In this document: one piece after another, positions 29,064 through 39,648 of the stretch
How the letters are laid out: every line of letters begins with the position of its first letter
How positions within the stretch are numbered: position 1 is the first letter of the stretch
Origin: Rhizobium acidisoli
Lineage (GTDB): Bacteria; Pseudomonadota; Alphaproteobacteria; Rhizobiales; Rhizobiaceae
Reading direction: 5' to 3'
Assembly (NCBI RefSeq): GCF_002531755.2
Contig: NZ_CP035002.1
Location: 620,001 to 684,000 of the forward strand
Length of the DNA: 64,000 nucleotides
Translations under genes and position numbers: made by a program
The notes under the pieces: generated by a model
What the model was told of the DNA's origin: nothing
Databases searched by the model: none
What the model saw: the letters and a program-made list of their open reading frames with translations, nothing else

Positions 29064-30045
29064 CATCCCGCCGCGGTGAACGCGCCATCAGCCGGGCATA
29101 GGCGATGGCCGAGAGCATGTTGACGTGGTTGGCCTTTCCCGTGCCGGCAATGTCGAAGGCGGTGCCGTGGTCGACCGAGACGCGGTCGATTGGCAGGCCG
29201 AGCGAGACGTTGACCGCCGTCTCGAAGGCGACGAGCTTGATCGGGATGTGGCCCTGGTCGTGATATTGGGCAATGACGAGGTCGAAGGCGCCGTTATAGG
29301 CGCGGGCAAACACCGTGTCGGCGGAGATCGGGCCGACGACGTCGATGCCTTTCGCCTGCGCCTGCTCGACGGCGGGTGCCAGGAATTCAGTATCCTCGGT
29401 GCCGAACAGGCCGTTTTCGCCGCAATGCGGATTGAGGCCGGCAACGGCGATGCGCGCCTTCTTGCCAAGACGCAGAAAGTGGCGGTGGCCGGCTTCGATG
29501 GTGGCGAGAACCCGTTCGGTCTTGGCGCGTTCGATCGCGCCCTTCAGCGAGATGTGGGTGGAGACGTGGATGGTGTTCAGCCGCTCGGAGGCAAGCAGCA
29601 TGAAGGAACTCTTCGAGCCGGTCAGATGGGCGAGAAGCCCGGTGTGGCCGTCATGGTGATGCCCGGCAAGGTTCATTGCCTCCTTGTTGATCGGCGCGGT
29701 GACGATGACATCGGCTTCCCCAGATAGGGCAAGATCGACGGCGCGGGTGATATAGCGCACCGAGGCGTCGCCGGCGACGGGGCTGACCTTGCCGATCTCC
29801 GGCAGAGCCGCGCCGAGCGCAACTTCATCGACGGCAATCCTGTCGTGGCTAGCGGCATCGGCCGGCGCGAATGTCAGGCCGGTGCCGCAGACGCGATCGG
29901 CGCGCTCCAGCGCTTCGACATTGCCGACGATGACGAAATCGCAGCGCTCTTCGCTCGGAAGAGCCGCCAGGGCCTTGACGATCACCTCGGGGCCGACGCC
30001 GGCGGGATCGCCGAGCGTCACCGCGACTTTCGCATTCCTGTCCAT
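29038..30045 (-). CDS. PdxA-family dehydrogenase (PdxA2, acid-sugar-4-phosphate type)
   Basis: 335 residues. The metal-binding histidines of PdxA are present in [18 protein letters not shown] and QYHDQGHIP. The N-terminus [20 protein letters not shown] is canonical. True PdxA oxidises 4-phosphohydroxythreonine in vitamin B6 synthesis. PdxA2 paralogues beside DUF1537 kinases oxidise D-threonate- or D-erythronate-4-phosphate, which then decarboxylates to dihydroxyacetone phosphate. The DUF1537 kinase at 39645 makes the second role far likelier. ATG 30045 has GAAGGGA upstream. Cotranscribed with the iron alcohol dehydrogenase. Confidence 0.88.
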   Translation of the reverse strand: MDRNAKVAVTLGDPAGVGPEVIVKALAALPSEERCDFVIVGNVEALERADRVCGTGLTFAPADAASHDRIAVDEVALGAALPEIGKVSPVAGDASVRYITRAVDLALSGEADVIVTAPINKEAMNLAGHHHDGHTGLLAHLTGSKSSFMLLASERLNTIHVSTHISLKGAIERAKTERVLATIEAGHRHFLRLGKKARIAVAGLNPHCGENGLFGTEDTEFLAPAVEQAQAKGIDVVGPISADTVFARAYNGAFDLVIAQYHDQGHIPIKLVAFETAVNVSLGLPIDRVSVDHGTAFDIAGTGKANHVNMLSAIAYARLMARSPRRDVIELGGSA

Positions 30046-30059
30046 CGTCAAAATCCCTT

Positions 30060-31193
30060 CTAGAACGCGGCTGTGTAGATCGAGCGAATGTCGGCACGCG
30101 TGAGATCGCGCGGATTGTTGTCGAGCAGGCGGCGGATGGCAAAGGCATCGTCGGCCATGGCGTCGAGGTCGCTTTCCGGCACACCGAGGGCGGAGAGTTT
30201 CATCTCGATGCCGAGCTCGGCGCAGAAAGCGTAGGCCGCATCGAAGACGGATGCGATGTTGTCAGAGGTCCGGCGCCCGAGTGCTTCCATCACCGCTTTC
30301 GTCTTCTCTTGAGCCGACGGCGTGTTGAAGGCGAGCACATGCGGGAAGATCAGCGCATTCGCAGCGCCATGCGCCACATGCCAACGCGTGCCGAGGGGAT
30401 AGGCGAGCGCATGGCCGCCGGCGGTGTTGACCGGGCCGAGGCAGAAGCCGCCGTAAAGCGAGGCGAGCGACAGGCCGGCGCGCGCTTCGGCGTCGTTGCC
30501 GTCCTTGACGGCGCGGGCGAGATATTTGCCGACCAGCCGCGTTCCCTCGATCGCATAGATATCGACCATCGGGTGGGCCTTGCGGTTGGTGAAGGCCTCG
30601 ACGCAATGGGCCATGGCATCGACGCCGGTGGCGGCCGTGGTGTGCGCCGGCACGGTGAAGGTCAGGGCCGGATCGATGACGGCGATGTCGGCCAGCATAT
30701 GCAGGCTTTCGACGGCAAGCTTCGCCATCGTCCTGGGATCGGTGACCAGCGCGCGAATACCGGCCTCGCTGCCGGTGCCCGAAGTCGTCGGCACCTGGGC
30801 GAGTGCCGCCTTGCGCGGCCCATGCACCTTGTTCGGGCCGACGACGTCATGCAGCGTCTGCGCGGAGCCGGCAAGAACGGCGGCAAGTTTTGCCAGGTCC
30901 ATGGCGCTGCCGCCGCCGAAGCCGACGATCAGCTCGGCGTCGGCGCCGTTGGCGGCCGCGAGCACTTTTTCGAGGTTGGCCGTATCCGGTTCGGGCGTCA
31001 CCTCGGAGAAGACGGTGACTTCGCCTTTCAGATCCAGCACGTCGATGCGCGAGGCGTTGAAAGCATCGGAGATGACAAGCGTCCGCCTATAGCCTTTTTC
31101 GGCAGCCCATTTGCCGAGCTTGCCCGCGGTGCCGATGCCGAATTCGATCAGATGCGGCCGAACGATCGTGATCGGCGAATCCAAGCTGGCCAT
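30060..31193 (-). CDS. Iron-containing alcohol dehydrogenase
   Basis: 377 residues. The nucleotide-binding [12 protein letters not shown] (near 95-106) and PTTSGTGSE are intact. The iron ligands appear in [20 protein letters not shown] and [15 protein letters not shown]. Family members reduce aldehydes or oxidise alcohols with NAD(P)H. Here it probably handles an aldehyde from the adjacent catabolic pathway. ATG 31193 has GGGAGGA 7 bases upstream. A TTGACA box (minus strand, 31267-31262) and TACAAT (31246-31241) suggest its promoter. Confidence 0.9.
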   Translation of the reverse strand: MASLDSPITIVRPHLIEFGIGTAGKLGKWAAEKGYRRTLVISDAFNASRIDVLDLKGEVTVFSEVTPEPDTANLEKVLAAANGADAELIVGFGGGSAMDLAKLAAVLAGSAQTLHDVVGPNKVHGPRKAALAQVPTTSGTGSEAGIRALVTDPRTMAKLAVESLHMLADIAVIDPALTFTVPAHTTAATGVDAMAHCVEAFTNRKAHPMVDIYAIEGTRLVGKYLARAVKDGNDAEARAGLSLASLYGGFCLGPVNTAGGHALAYPLGTRWHVAHGAANALIFPHVLAFNTPSAQEKTKAVMEALGRRTSDNIASVFDAAYAFCAELGIEMKLSALGVPESDLDAMADDAFAIRRLLDNNPRDLTRADIRSIYTAAF

Positions 31194-31238
31194 AACCAGT
31201 CCTCCCTGCAAGATCTTGCGGCAACAATTTCGCCCTCT

Positions 31239-31267
31239 TTATTGTAAAGTTGTAAGATCAATGTCAA
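31239..31267 (-). promoter_or_regulatory. Promoter and TTTACAATAA box upstream of the alcohol dehydrogenase
   Basis: Read on the minus strand: TTGACA (31267-31262), 15 bases, TACAAT (31246-31241) embedded in TTTACAATAA (31248-31239). The same 10-mer occurs upstream of the importer's binding-protein gene at 33877-33886, suggesting one regulator for both operons, possibly the GntR protein at 40728. Confidence 0.45.
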
Positions 31268-31339
31268 GCCGACATTCCAAGACGCGGAAATTTTTATCGT
31301 CTGATATGTGGTCGCTTATGTCCTTGATCCGGCCGTAGT

Positions 31340-31361
31340 ATATTATTATGTACAATAATAT
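31340..31361. promoter_or_regulatory. Perfect AT-rich palindrome with ATGTAC centre
   Basis: ATATTATT (31340-31347) and AATAATAT (31354-31361) are exact inverted copies around ATGTAC. It includes TGTACAATAA, one mismatch from the box shared by the two operon promoters nearby. It could be a further binding site of the same regulator, or a hairpin. Confidence 0.4.
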
Positions 31362-31541
31362 CAGCGTTTTAGAGAAAATTATCGATGGGGATGCTTTTTC
31401 GGGCGCGAAGGGTCTTGCCGCCATTCGCCGGCGCACACCTCTTGTCAATTTCTTGTCGCCTGGTCGGTTCAACGCCGGCGGCCCTGCATCCTTTCGCGCG
31501 CGATCGGATGCAGGTTTACAATCTTCCGGCTGCCACGTGGT

Positions 31542-32726
31542 TCAGGGCAGCGATTGCGGGGCTAGGCGCACATATTTGATGGCGCGCCGGTAGTAGGTGT
31601 AGGCGATATGGAGCGTGCCGTCGCTGCCCTCAATGATCGAGGGATAGGAGAATTCGCGGTTCAGCGAATCCTTGGAATTGTTGCTGAGGCAGAAGCCGTC
31701 GCCGGTATCGAGATCGATGCGATACGGAAAACTCTTGGCGCCATCCTTCGAGATCGCAAGGCTGAGCGGCGCCCGCGGAACGCCCCAGACCGCCTTGCGG
31801 CCGATATCGGCGACAACAGGGGCCTCTCCCGCATCACCGCTCTCGATTTCGTCATAGAGGGACTGGCGCCGGGCATCCGATGTGCTTGCATTCGAATGGT
31901 TATAAACCATTGCAATCGCTCCATCTTTCAGAACCCTGGCCTGAATCGAGGAGTTGTTGTTCGGCAGTTCGGTCGGTTCGGGCGCGCTCCAGCTCTCGCC
32001 GCCATCAAACGATCGGCTGGAAAGAATGCTCTCGGCGAAACGATTGCGGTAGAAGGCGATCATGTTATCGCCGCCGAGCGGCAGGATGTTCATGTGCACG
32101 GCGCCGATGCTGTCTGGAATATCGCGCATCTGCCAGCTTGCACCGCCGTCGCGCGAAATCAGCACCGCTGCCGTGTCGGCGTCGCCGCTCCAGCGCTGGC
32201 CGTTAAGGCCGACGCAGCGAAAGACTGGAAGCAGCCAGTCGCCCCTGCCGTTGACGACGATCTGCTGGCGAACGAATGTGCCGGGGCTGTCGCAGAGGAC
32301 CCTGACCGGGCCGAAGCTTTTGCCGCCGTCATCCGATATACGGCATTTGACAATCGAGCCATCCTGGTTGCCTGAGGTTTGCGAGGTATAGAGCAGCCAT
32401 GTCTTTCCGTCCGGAGCATTGAAAATCAATGGATTCTGCTCGGATTTCTCCGGATCGTCGCTCATCTTCTCCGGCGCGGACCAGCGCTCGGAGCCCGGGA
32501 TCAGCCGCGACATGTAAATCGAAATATCGCCCATGCCCTCCATCGTGCCGCCGAACCAGACGCAGCTCAGCGTACCGTCGGGCAGAAAGGCGAGATTTGC
32601 CGCGTGGTTCTGGATGCAGGGCGAAGGCAGATAGGCATCGGCGCGACCCGCGACAGAGGGGTGAGGGGTGATGCCCCCGGTCATCAAAGCGGGAACGGCT
32701 TCCGAAGGCAGGCCGGTAAAATTCAT
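31542..32726 (-). CDS. Sialidase-like BNR-repeat protein, no signal peptide
   Basis: 394 residues, BNR/Asp-box beta-propeller. Asp boxes are visible at about 131-138 (SDDGGKSF), 191-198 (SRDGGASW), 239-246 (SFDGGESW), with a fourth, SKDGAKSF, later. The N-terminus has no signal peptide, so the protein is probably cytoplasmic. Bacterial relatives hydrolyse sialic-acid-like or other glycosides, but many BNR_2 proteins are uncharacterised. It lies 11 bases after the aldolase gene. GAGGAGA before ATG 32726 fixes the start. Substrate unknown. Confidence 0.85.
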   Translation of the reverse strand: MNFTGLPSEAVPALMTGGITPHPSVAGRADAYLPSPCIQNHAANLAFLPDGTLSCVWFGGTMEGMGDISIYMSRLIPGSERWSAPEKMSDDPEKSEQNPLIFNAPDGKTWLLYTSQTSGNQDGSIVKCRISDDGGKSFGPVRVLCDSPGTFVRQQIVVNGRGDWLLPVFRCVGLNGQRWSGDADTAAVLISRDGGASWQMRDIPDSIGAVHMNILPLGGDNMIAFYRNRFAESILSSRSFDGGESWSAPEPTELPNNNSSIQARVLKDGAIAMVYNHSNASTSDARRQSLYDEIESGDAGEAPVVADIGRKAVWGVPRAPLSLAISKDGAKSFPYRIDLDTGDGFCLSNNSKDSLNREFSYPSIIEGSDGTLHIAYTYYRRAIKYVRLAPQSLP

Positions 32727-32737
32727 CGCGGATCTCC

Positions 32738-33643
32738 TCAAGACAGCTTGGCATAGCTTTCGGCGAGTGCGGCGTAATCCGCCCCGTTCAGCGGCATCAG
32801 CGGCGCGCGGGTGCGCTTCCAGGCGGAATTGCCGGTCTTCAGCCCCACCATCGCCTTGATGGTCGGGATCTGGACGTAGGAGTTGGAAAGGGTGCGATAG
32901 GCATTGATGCGCGCCTGCGCCGCCTCGACATCGGCGGCGCGCGCCTCGTCATGAACATGGTCGTAGATGGTGCGCAGCGAATCCGCCACCAGATTGGAGG
33001 TGGCGGTGATGCAGCCGGCGCCGCCGGCCTTCATCAGCGGCAGTAGCAGTGGATCGGCGCCCGCCAGCACCGAGAAGCCAGGATGGGCGGCGATGATGGC
33101 CTGCATGTTATTGAAATCGCCAGCAGATTCCTTGATGCCGACGACGGTTTCCGGGAAAGCCGCAATCAGCCTGCCGATCAGCGGAACGGAGAGCGGAATG
33201 CCCGAGACCTGCGGGATATGATAGAGGATCACCTGCAGACGCGTGTCGGCGACCTTTTCCAGAACCTGCGAATAGGCCGCGAAGAGGCCGTCGTCGGAGA
33301 CGCCTTTGTAATAGAAGGGCGGCAGCATCACGACCTTGGTGACGCCGAGCGATAGGGCGTGCCGCGTCAGTTCAACGGTTTCCGGAATGGCGACGACGCC
33401 GGTGCCCGGCAAAAGCCTGTCGGCCGGAATGCCGGCCTTCACAGCCGCTTCCAGAATGGTGCGGCGCTCGGCTCCGGAGAAGGAGTTGGCCTCGCCCGTC
33501 GTGCCGAGCAGGGCCACGCCGTGACATCCCTCGGCCAGCAGCTGCCGGCAATGGTCGGTGAAAAGTGCGAGATCCGGCGTATTGTCAGCCGTCAGCGGCG
33601 TTGCGGCCGCGCTGTAGACGCCTGTGATCCTGTGATGGCTCAT
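32738..33643 (-). CDS. DapA/NanA-family class I aldolase
   Basis: 301 residues, the usual family length. Catalytic Tyr141 (ILYHIPQVSG) and Schiff-base Lys171 (VVGIKESAGD) are present, as is the GTTGEANSF substrate loop. Family members cleave or form 2-keto acids with pyruvate (N-acetylneuraminate lyase, keto-deoxy-sugar-acid aldolases, dihydrodipicolinate synthase). Context beside a sialidase-like protein and an acid-sugar kinase argues for a catabolic 2-keto-acid aldolase, not lysine synthesis. AAGGAGGGAAA precedes ATG 33643. Divergent from the importer operon. Confidence 0.87.
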   Translation of the reverse strand: MSHHRITGVYSAAATPLTADNTPDLALFTDHCRQLLAEGCHGVALLGTTGEANSFSGAERRTILEAAVKAGIPADRLLPGTGVVAIPETVELTRHALSLGVTKVVMLPPFYYKGVSDDGLFAAYSQVLEKVADTRLQVILYHIPQVSGIPLSVPLIGRLIAAFPETVVGIKESAGDFNNMQAIIAAHPGFSVLAGADPLLLPLMKAGGAGCITATSNLVADSLRTIYDHVHDEARAADVEAAQARINAYRTLSNSYVQIPTIKAMVGLKTGNSAWKRTRAPLMPLNGADYAALAESYAKLS

Positions 33644-33968
33644 TTTCCCTCCTTCGGCGCGTCCTGTCTGGTCGAAGCCTGTTCGACCACTCGGCTGCAC
33701 GGGCAATTGTCATTCGTCTGTTGCGATGGATTGCGAAGAACTTTTCCATTGCAGCGCTTTTGTCAAGAAGACAAAAGGGTTCGGAACAAAAGCGAAAACG
33801 TATCTATTTGTTATTAGGCACTTATTTTTCTCAGGAAATTTTGGTTGGATGAAAATCGCGTTTTTTTGTTGACATATTTACAATAACGAGAGAACGATAG
33901 AAGACGGATTGTGCTGCGCCTGGCAGGTGCAGGGAGAGCGCTGCCGAATTCACCTGGGAGGGAATGCC
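33644..33968. promoter_or_regulatory. Divergent promoter region, aldolase operon versus importer operon
   Basis: 325 bases, no gene. AT-rich in the centre. TTGACA lies at 33869-33874 and the box TTTACAATAA at 33877-33886; the latter is an exact copy of the box upstream of the alcohol dehydrogenase. This is the expected control region for both operons. Confidence 0.5.
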
Positions 33969-35606
33969 ATGTCTTTTGATCCATCTGATAAAACCAATCT
34001 ATCGCGCCGCAACGCGCTGAAGCTCGGTCTGGCGGCCGGCGTCGGCCTCACCGTGTTCGGGATGAATGCCCGCATCGTGATGGCCGATGAAGGCCAGGTC
34101 CTGAAGGTCGCACATCCGGCCTTCGACCAGGACTGGTCGCCGCTGCGCGGCGGCGGCAGGACGTTCCGCTGGAATTCGATCTGGTGGGCTTCGCCGATGT
34201 ATTTCGACAGCCAGGGCAATATCAAGCCTTACGTCTTCGCCAGCTGGGAATCGGCCGACAACACGGTGTGGACCTTCAAGATCGACCCGAAGGCTGTCTT
34301 CTCCGACGGCAGCAAGATCACCTCGGCCGACGTCAAGGGATCGTGGGAAGTCGCCTCGATGCCGAACACCAAGAGCCAGCGCGCCGACCAGGTGCTGAGC
34401 AAGGTCAAGGGTTACGCCGAAATCGCCGCCGGCTCCGGCAAGGAGCTGACCGGTGTGGCGACTCCTGATGAGGGAACAGTCGTGGTGACGCTCGCCGCTG
34501 CCGATCCGATCTTCTTCATGCGTCTCGCAAACCACATCGCGCCGATCACCAAAGCGTCGCAATCGCGCGGCAGCGACGGCGAGGAAATCATCGACTGGTA
34601 TAAGCCCGAAAACAAGCCGGTCTTCTCCGGCCCCTTCAAGCTTACGAGCATCGATATCGATGCCGGCAAGATCACATTCGAGCCGAATGAAAACTTCTTT
34701 GGGTCGAAGCCGAAGCTTGCCCGCATCGACATCACCTCGATCGAGGACAATGTGACGGCGACCTCGCTGATCAAGTCCGGCGAGTTCAACGCCCATACCG
34801 AACTCGTCACCTCGACGATCATCCAGGATCTCGGCCCGGAATTCTCGGCCGGCCCGCTGATCCCGACCAGCCAGCACTTCTGGTTCAACATCTCCCGGGC
34901 GCCGATGGACGATCCGAAGGTCCGCCAGGCGCTGATCATGGCGGTCGATCGCGACGGCCTGTTCAAGGCGTCCTATCCCGATGGGCCGCACAAGAAGGCC
35001 GATCAGATCCTCAATTCGGTTCCCGGCGCCGACAATTCCGGCTTCGAGCCCTTTCCCTATGATCCGGCAGCCGCCAAGAAGCTGCTTGCCGAATCGAGCT
35101 ATGGCGGGCCCGAGCGCCTGCCGAAGATCCTGTTCGTCGGCATTTCGGCGCCGGCCATTCAGGCCGCCGCCCAGTTCATCGCCGAGCAGTGGCGCCAGAA
35201 TCTCGGCATCACGGCCGTCGACATGAAACCTCAGCAGGACGCCTATGCCGGCCCGGACCAGAATTCGGTCCAAATCTTCCGCGACGACGTCGGCACCCGT
35301 GTCCCCGACGCCGTTTCGTATCTGGCGGGCAGCATCGCCTCGACCTCGTCGAACGCGCAGAACAAGCTCGGCGGATACAAGAACGACAAGGTCGACAGCG
35401 CCCTTGCCGAAGCGGCGACCAAGGCTGCGGACGATCCGCAGCGCATCTCCCTCGCCCAGGAGGCCCAGAAGGCGTTCCGCGAGGATTGGGCCTTCATCCC
35501 GTGGTATTCTCAGGCGATGTCGCGCTGGGCCACCAAGGAGGTCAAGGGCATGGAGAAAAACCTCGACTGGCAGATAGCCGAACCCTGGAATATTTCGATC
35601 GGTTGA
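33969..35606 (+). CDS. Dpp/Opp-type ABC transporter substrate-binding protein, Tat-exported
   Basis: 545 residues, family 5 extracellular solute-binding protein. A twin-arginine signal (LSRRNALKLG, Arg13-Arg14) and hydrophobic stretch precede the mature protein, which begins near ADEGQVLKVAHP. The GEFNAHTELV and AQNKLGGYKNDKVDSALAEA regions are typical of the family. Despite the usual name, family 5 proteins bind peptides, nickel or sugars. Here the neighbours point to an acid-sugar-containing oligosaccharide or conjugate. GGGAGGG precedes ATG 33969. Confidence 0.9.
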   Translation: MSFDPSDKTNLSRRNALKLGLAAGVGLTVFGMNARIVMADEGQVLKVAHPAFDQDWSPLRGGGRTFRWNSIWWASPMYFDSQGNIKPYVFASWESADNTVWTFKIDPKAVFSDGSKITSADVKGSWEVASMPNTKSQRADQVLSKVKGYAEIAAGSGKELTGVATPDEGTVVVTLAAADPIFFMRLANHIAPITKASQSRGSDGEEIIDWYKPENKPVFSGPFKLTSIDIDAGKITFEPNENFFGSKPKLARIDITSIEDNVTATSLIKSGEFNAHTELVTSTIIQDLGPEFSAGPLIPTSQHFWFNISRAPMDDPKVRQALIMAVDRDGLFKASYPDGPHKKADQILNSVPGADNSGFEPFPYDPAAAKKLLAESSYGGPERLPKILFVGISAPAIQAAAQFIAEQWRQNLGITAVDMKPQQDAYAGPDQNSVQIFRDDVGTRVPDAVSYLAGSIASTSSNAQNKLGGYKNDKVDSALAEAATKAADDPQRISLAQEAQKAFREDWAFIPWYSQAMSRWATKEVKGMEKNLDWQIAEPWNISIG

Positions 35607-35733
35607 TCCGGAACAATCGTTCTGGCGATAAAAGCGCGAAGGCCGCAAGGTCTTCGCGCAAATTTCAAGAAGAGATGCGATCGGCTGCGCTTTGCCAAAG
35701 CCGGGCCGCGTCGACAATAGGTGGGAGGTGGCC

Positions 35734-36690
35734 TTGCTGCGCTACGTGCTAACCCGTTTTGCCATCTGGATTCCATCCGTTCTGGTGGTGATGCTGGCGG
35801 TCTACGCGCTGGCCTTTTATGGCGCCGGCGATCCGATCAAGCTGATCTTCCTGCGCGCGCCCGGCGACGTCGCCTATAATCCGCAGCGCATCGAGGCCAT
35901 CCGCGAAAGCGCCGGTCTCAACCGGCCCTTCATCGAGCAGTTCGGCCTTTACATCTGGAACCTGCTGCACGGCCAGTTCGGCAATTCGCTGACCTCGGGC
36001 CGCGCCGTCTGGGCAATGGTCTCGGCCGCGGCACCCGTCTCCTTCCAGCTTGCCCTCTGTTGCGTCATCCTGACGACCGTGGTCGCAATCCCGCTCGGCA
36101 TGATCGCGGCGCTGAACCAGAATTCGCGCCTCGATTACGCCATTCTGGGCTCGGCACTTTTCCTCTGGGCGATCCCGGCCTATGTCGCAGGTCCCTTGCT
36201 TATGGTCGGCCTCATCGTGCTGCTACCGGGTGCCAGCGTGCCCTATGGCTGGGGCGGCATCTTCGATGTGCGCATCCTGCTGCCGCTGCTGGTGCTTTCC
36301 TTCCAGCCGATCGCGCTGATCGTGCGCCAGACGCGCGCCGCCGTCATCGAGGTGCTGTCGGAGGATTTCGTCCGCACCGCCCGCGCCAAGGGCGTGCCCG
36401 AGATCGTCGTGGCGCTCCGCCACATCCTGCGGCCGGTGCTGACGCCCGTCGTGACGCAGCTCGGCCTGATCATGATCACCATCGTCAACGGCGCAATCTT
36501 CGTCGAACTGGTCTTCGGCCTGCCGGGTCTCGGGCGCTTGACGGTGCAGGCGCTGATCAATTCCGATTATCCCGTCATTCTGGCGATCACGCTGATCGGG
36601 TCGTTCCTGGTGATGGTGTCGAACCTTTTGGTCGACGTGCTCTATCCGCTGCTCGATCCCCGCGCCAATGATGCAAGAAGGAGCCGCTGA
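35734..36690 (+). CDS. Dpp/Opp-type ABC transporter permease (DppB-like)
   Basis: 318 residues, six helices. The N-terminus LLRYVLTRFAIWIPSVLVVMLAV and the motif RQTRAAVIEVLSEDFVRTARAKG are diagnostic of DppB permeases. TTG 35734 is chosen because GGGAGG lies 6 bases upstream; the frame is open from 35692. Second gene of the five-gene importer, 127 bases after the binding protein. Confidence 0.9.
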   Translation: MLRYVLTRFAIWIPSVLVVMLAVYALAFYGAGDPIKLIFLRAPGDVAYNPQRIEAIRESAGLNRPFIEQFGLYIWNLLHGQFGNSLTSGRAVWAMVSAAAPVSFQLALCCVILTTVVAIPLGMIAALNQNSRLDYAILGSALFLWAIPAYVAGPLLMVGLIVLLPGASVPYGWGGIFDVRILLPLLVLSFQPIALIVRQTRAAVIEVLSEDFVRTARAKGVPEIVVALRHILRPVLTPVVTQLGLIMITIVNGAIFVELVFGLPGLGRLTVQALINSDYPVILAITLIGSFLVMVSNLLVDVLYPLLDPRANDARRSR

Positions 36691-36692
36691 CC

Positions 36693-37648
36693 ATGTCCGC
36701 AATCCCTCTTTCCACCCCTGAAACCGTCGAGGAACAACCGGTCAGCCTGTGGCGCGACGCCTGGTATCGGCTGAAGCGCAACAAGCTCGCCGTCTTCGGT
36801 CTCGTCATCGTGCTGATCCTCGCTTTCACGGCGATCTTCGGGCCTTACCTGACGCCCTATGACTATCTCGGCCAGGACCTCAACGCCCGCAACGCCCTGC
36901 CATCGATGAGCCATCTCTTCGGAACCGACGATCTCGGCCGCGACGTCTTCAGCCGCGTGGTCTTCGGCACGCGGACCGCTTTCCTCGTCGCCGTTATCGT
37001 CACCTTCTTCGCGGTGCTGATCGGTCTCACTCTGGGTGCCGTGGCCGGGTTCTTCGGCAATCCCTTCGATCGTGTCATCATGTGGCTGACCGACGTGACC
37101 ATGTCGGTTCCCAACCTGCTGCTCGTCGTCGTCATCAACGCTTCGCTGAAATCGCCGATCACCCGCTGGATGGAGGCGCGTTACCTCGAGACCCTCAATC
37201 CCTTCTACCGCCAGACGATATGGGTGGATTTCATCCTGGTCTTCGGGTCGATGGCGCTGATTTCCTGGCCGCCCTATGCCCGTCTTGTGCGCGCCCAGGT
37301 GCTGTCGATCCGCAGCCGGCCGTATATCACCGCGGCCCAGGCGCTCGGCCTGTCGAACTGGGTCATCATCAAGCGTTATGTCGTGCCGAATGCGCTTGGT
37401 CCGCTGATCGTCTCGGTCAGCGCCGGTCTCGGCACGGCGATGGTTCTGGAAAGCGCCTTCAGCTTCCTCGGCGTCGGCGTCAACCCGCCGACACCAAGCT
37501 GGGGCAACATGATCTCGGACGGCCTTCGCGTCTGGCAGCATTATCCGCATCTTCTCGCCGCTCCGGCGGCCGTGCTCGGCCTTGCCTCGGTTGCCTTCAG
37601 CTTCCTCGGCGACGGCCTCAACGACGCGCTCAATCCGCGGGGCAGCAA

Positions 37649-37652
<4 letters not shown>
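36693..37652 (+). CDS. Dpp/Opp-type ABC transporter permease (DppC-like)
   Basis: 319 residues. An N-terminal cytoplasmic tail (about 30 residues) precedes six helices. [21 protein letters not shown] and the coupling motif [23 protein letters not shown] are hallmarks of DppC. An insert of about 20 residues near residue 155 ([19 protein letters not shown]) lies in a periplasmic loop. Starts two bases after the previous stop and overlaps the next start (ATGATGG). Confidence 0.9.
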
Positions 37653-38655
<1,003 letters not shown>

Positions 38656-38656
<1 letters not shown>

Positions 38657-39648
38657 TGGCTGCGCAACCGCTGCTCAAGGTCGAAAACCTGGTCAAGCAT
38701 TTCCACGTCAAGCTCGGCGCCTTCGGCGAACGCTCGGCGACGGTCTATGCGCTCGACAACGTCAATCTCGATATCATGGAAGGCGAGACGCTGAGCCTCG
38801 TCGGCGAATCCGGTTGCGGCAAATCGACGACCGGCTTCACCATCCTCAATCTCTACAAGGCGACCAGCGGCAAGGTGGTCTACAAGGGCCAGGATCTCGC
38901 GACGCTGGACGAAAGGCAGATGCGGCCGTTCCGCCGTGACCTGCAAATCGTCTTCCAGGATCCCTATTCGACGCTCAATCCGCGCATGACGGTGGGCGAG
39001 GCGATCGGCGAGCCGAACCTCTTCCACAAGCTCTGCACCAAGGCCGAACTCAAGCAAAGGGTGGCGACGCTGCTGACCGATGTCGGCCTGCCCACACGCT
39101 TTGCCCAGCGTTACCCGCATGAGCTCTCCGGCGGCCAGCGCCAGCGCGTCGTCATTGCTCGGGCGCTCGCCTGCCAGCCGAAATTCATCGTCTGCGACGA
39201 GGCGATCTCGGCGCTGGATGTGTCGATCCAGGCGCAGATCATCAACCTGCTGCTCGATCTGCAGGAAAAATACGGACTGACCTATCTGTTCATCGCCCAT
39301 GACCTTGCGGTGGTGCGCCATATCAGCACCCGCGTCGGCGTGATGTATCTCGGGCGGCTTGCCGAGCTTGCCACCCGCGAGGAGCTCTTCGACAATCCGC
39401 TGCACCCCTATACCAGGGCGCTGCTATCGGCCGTGCCGGAGACCGATCCGGAGCATGAACGCACCCGCCAGCGCCAGATCCTGCAGGGCGACGTGCCGAG
39501 CCCGCTGAACCCGCCGTCCGGCTGCCGTTTTCACACCCGTTGCCCGATCGCCATGGATGTCTGCAGCAAGGTCATCCCTGTCTGGAAAGAGGCAAAGCCC
39601 GGCCATCTCGTCGCTTGTCACGCCGTCAATACGGAGCAGATTGCATGA
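38656..39648 (+). CDS. Dpp/Opp-type ABC transporter ATP-binding protein (DppF-like)
   Basis: 330 residues. Walker [10 protein letters not shown], signature [15 protein letters not shown], Walker [13 protein letters not shown] and H-loop IAHDLAVV are intact; C-terminal [14 protein letters not shown] cysteines are present. It starts on the last base of the previous gene, with AGGAGG 7-12 bases upstream, and its end overlaps the kinase gene (ATGA). It powers the importer with the DppD-like subunit. Confidence 0.9.

Larger units (their letters stand above)
31194..31541. other. Regulatory gap between the alcohol dehydrogenase and sialidase-like genes
   Basis: About 350 bases, AT-rich, no supportable gene. 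It holds the presumed alcohol dehydrogenase promoter and a perfect palindrome (listed separately). The adjoining sialidase gene ends here, so the palindrome does not serve its promoter. Confidence 0.5.

Noticed and set aside
29038..30045. PdxA as vitamin B6 biosynthesis enzyme
   Set aside because: No other pdx gene nearby; DUF1537 kinase, aldolase and importer context favours acid-sugar catabolism.
32738..33643. Dihydrodipicolinate synthase for lysine synthesis
   Set aside because: Neighbours are catabolic and the YHIPQVSG text differs from the DapA YNxPxRT pattern; a catabolic aldolase fits better.
33999..35717. Minus-strand open frame of 572 codons opposite the Dpp-type binding protein
   Set aside because: Antisense shadow of a clear binding-protein gene with Tat signal.
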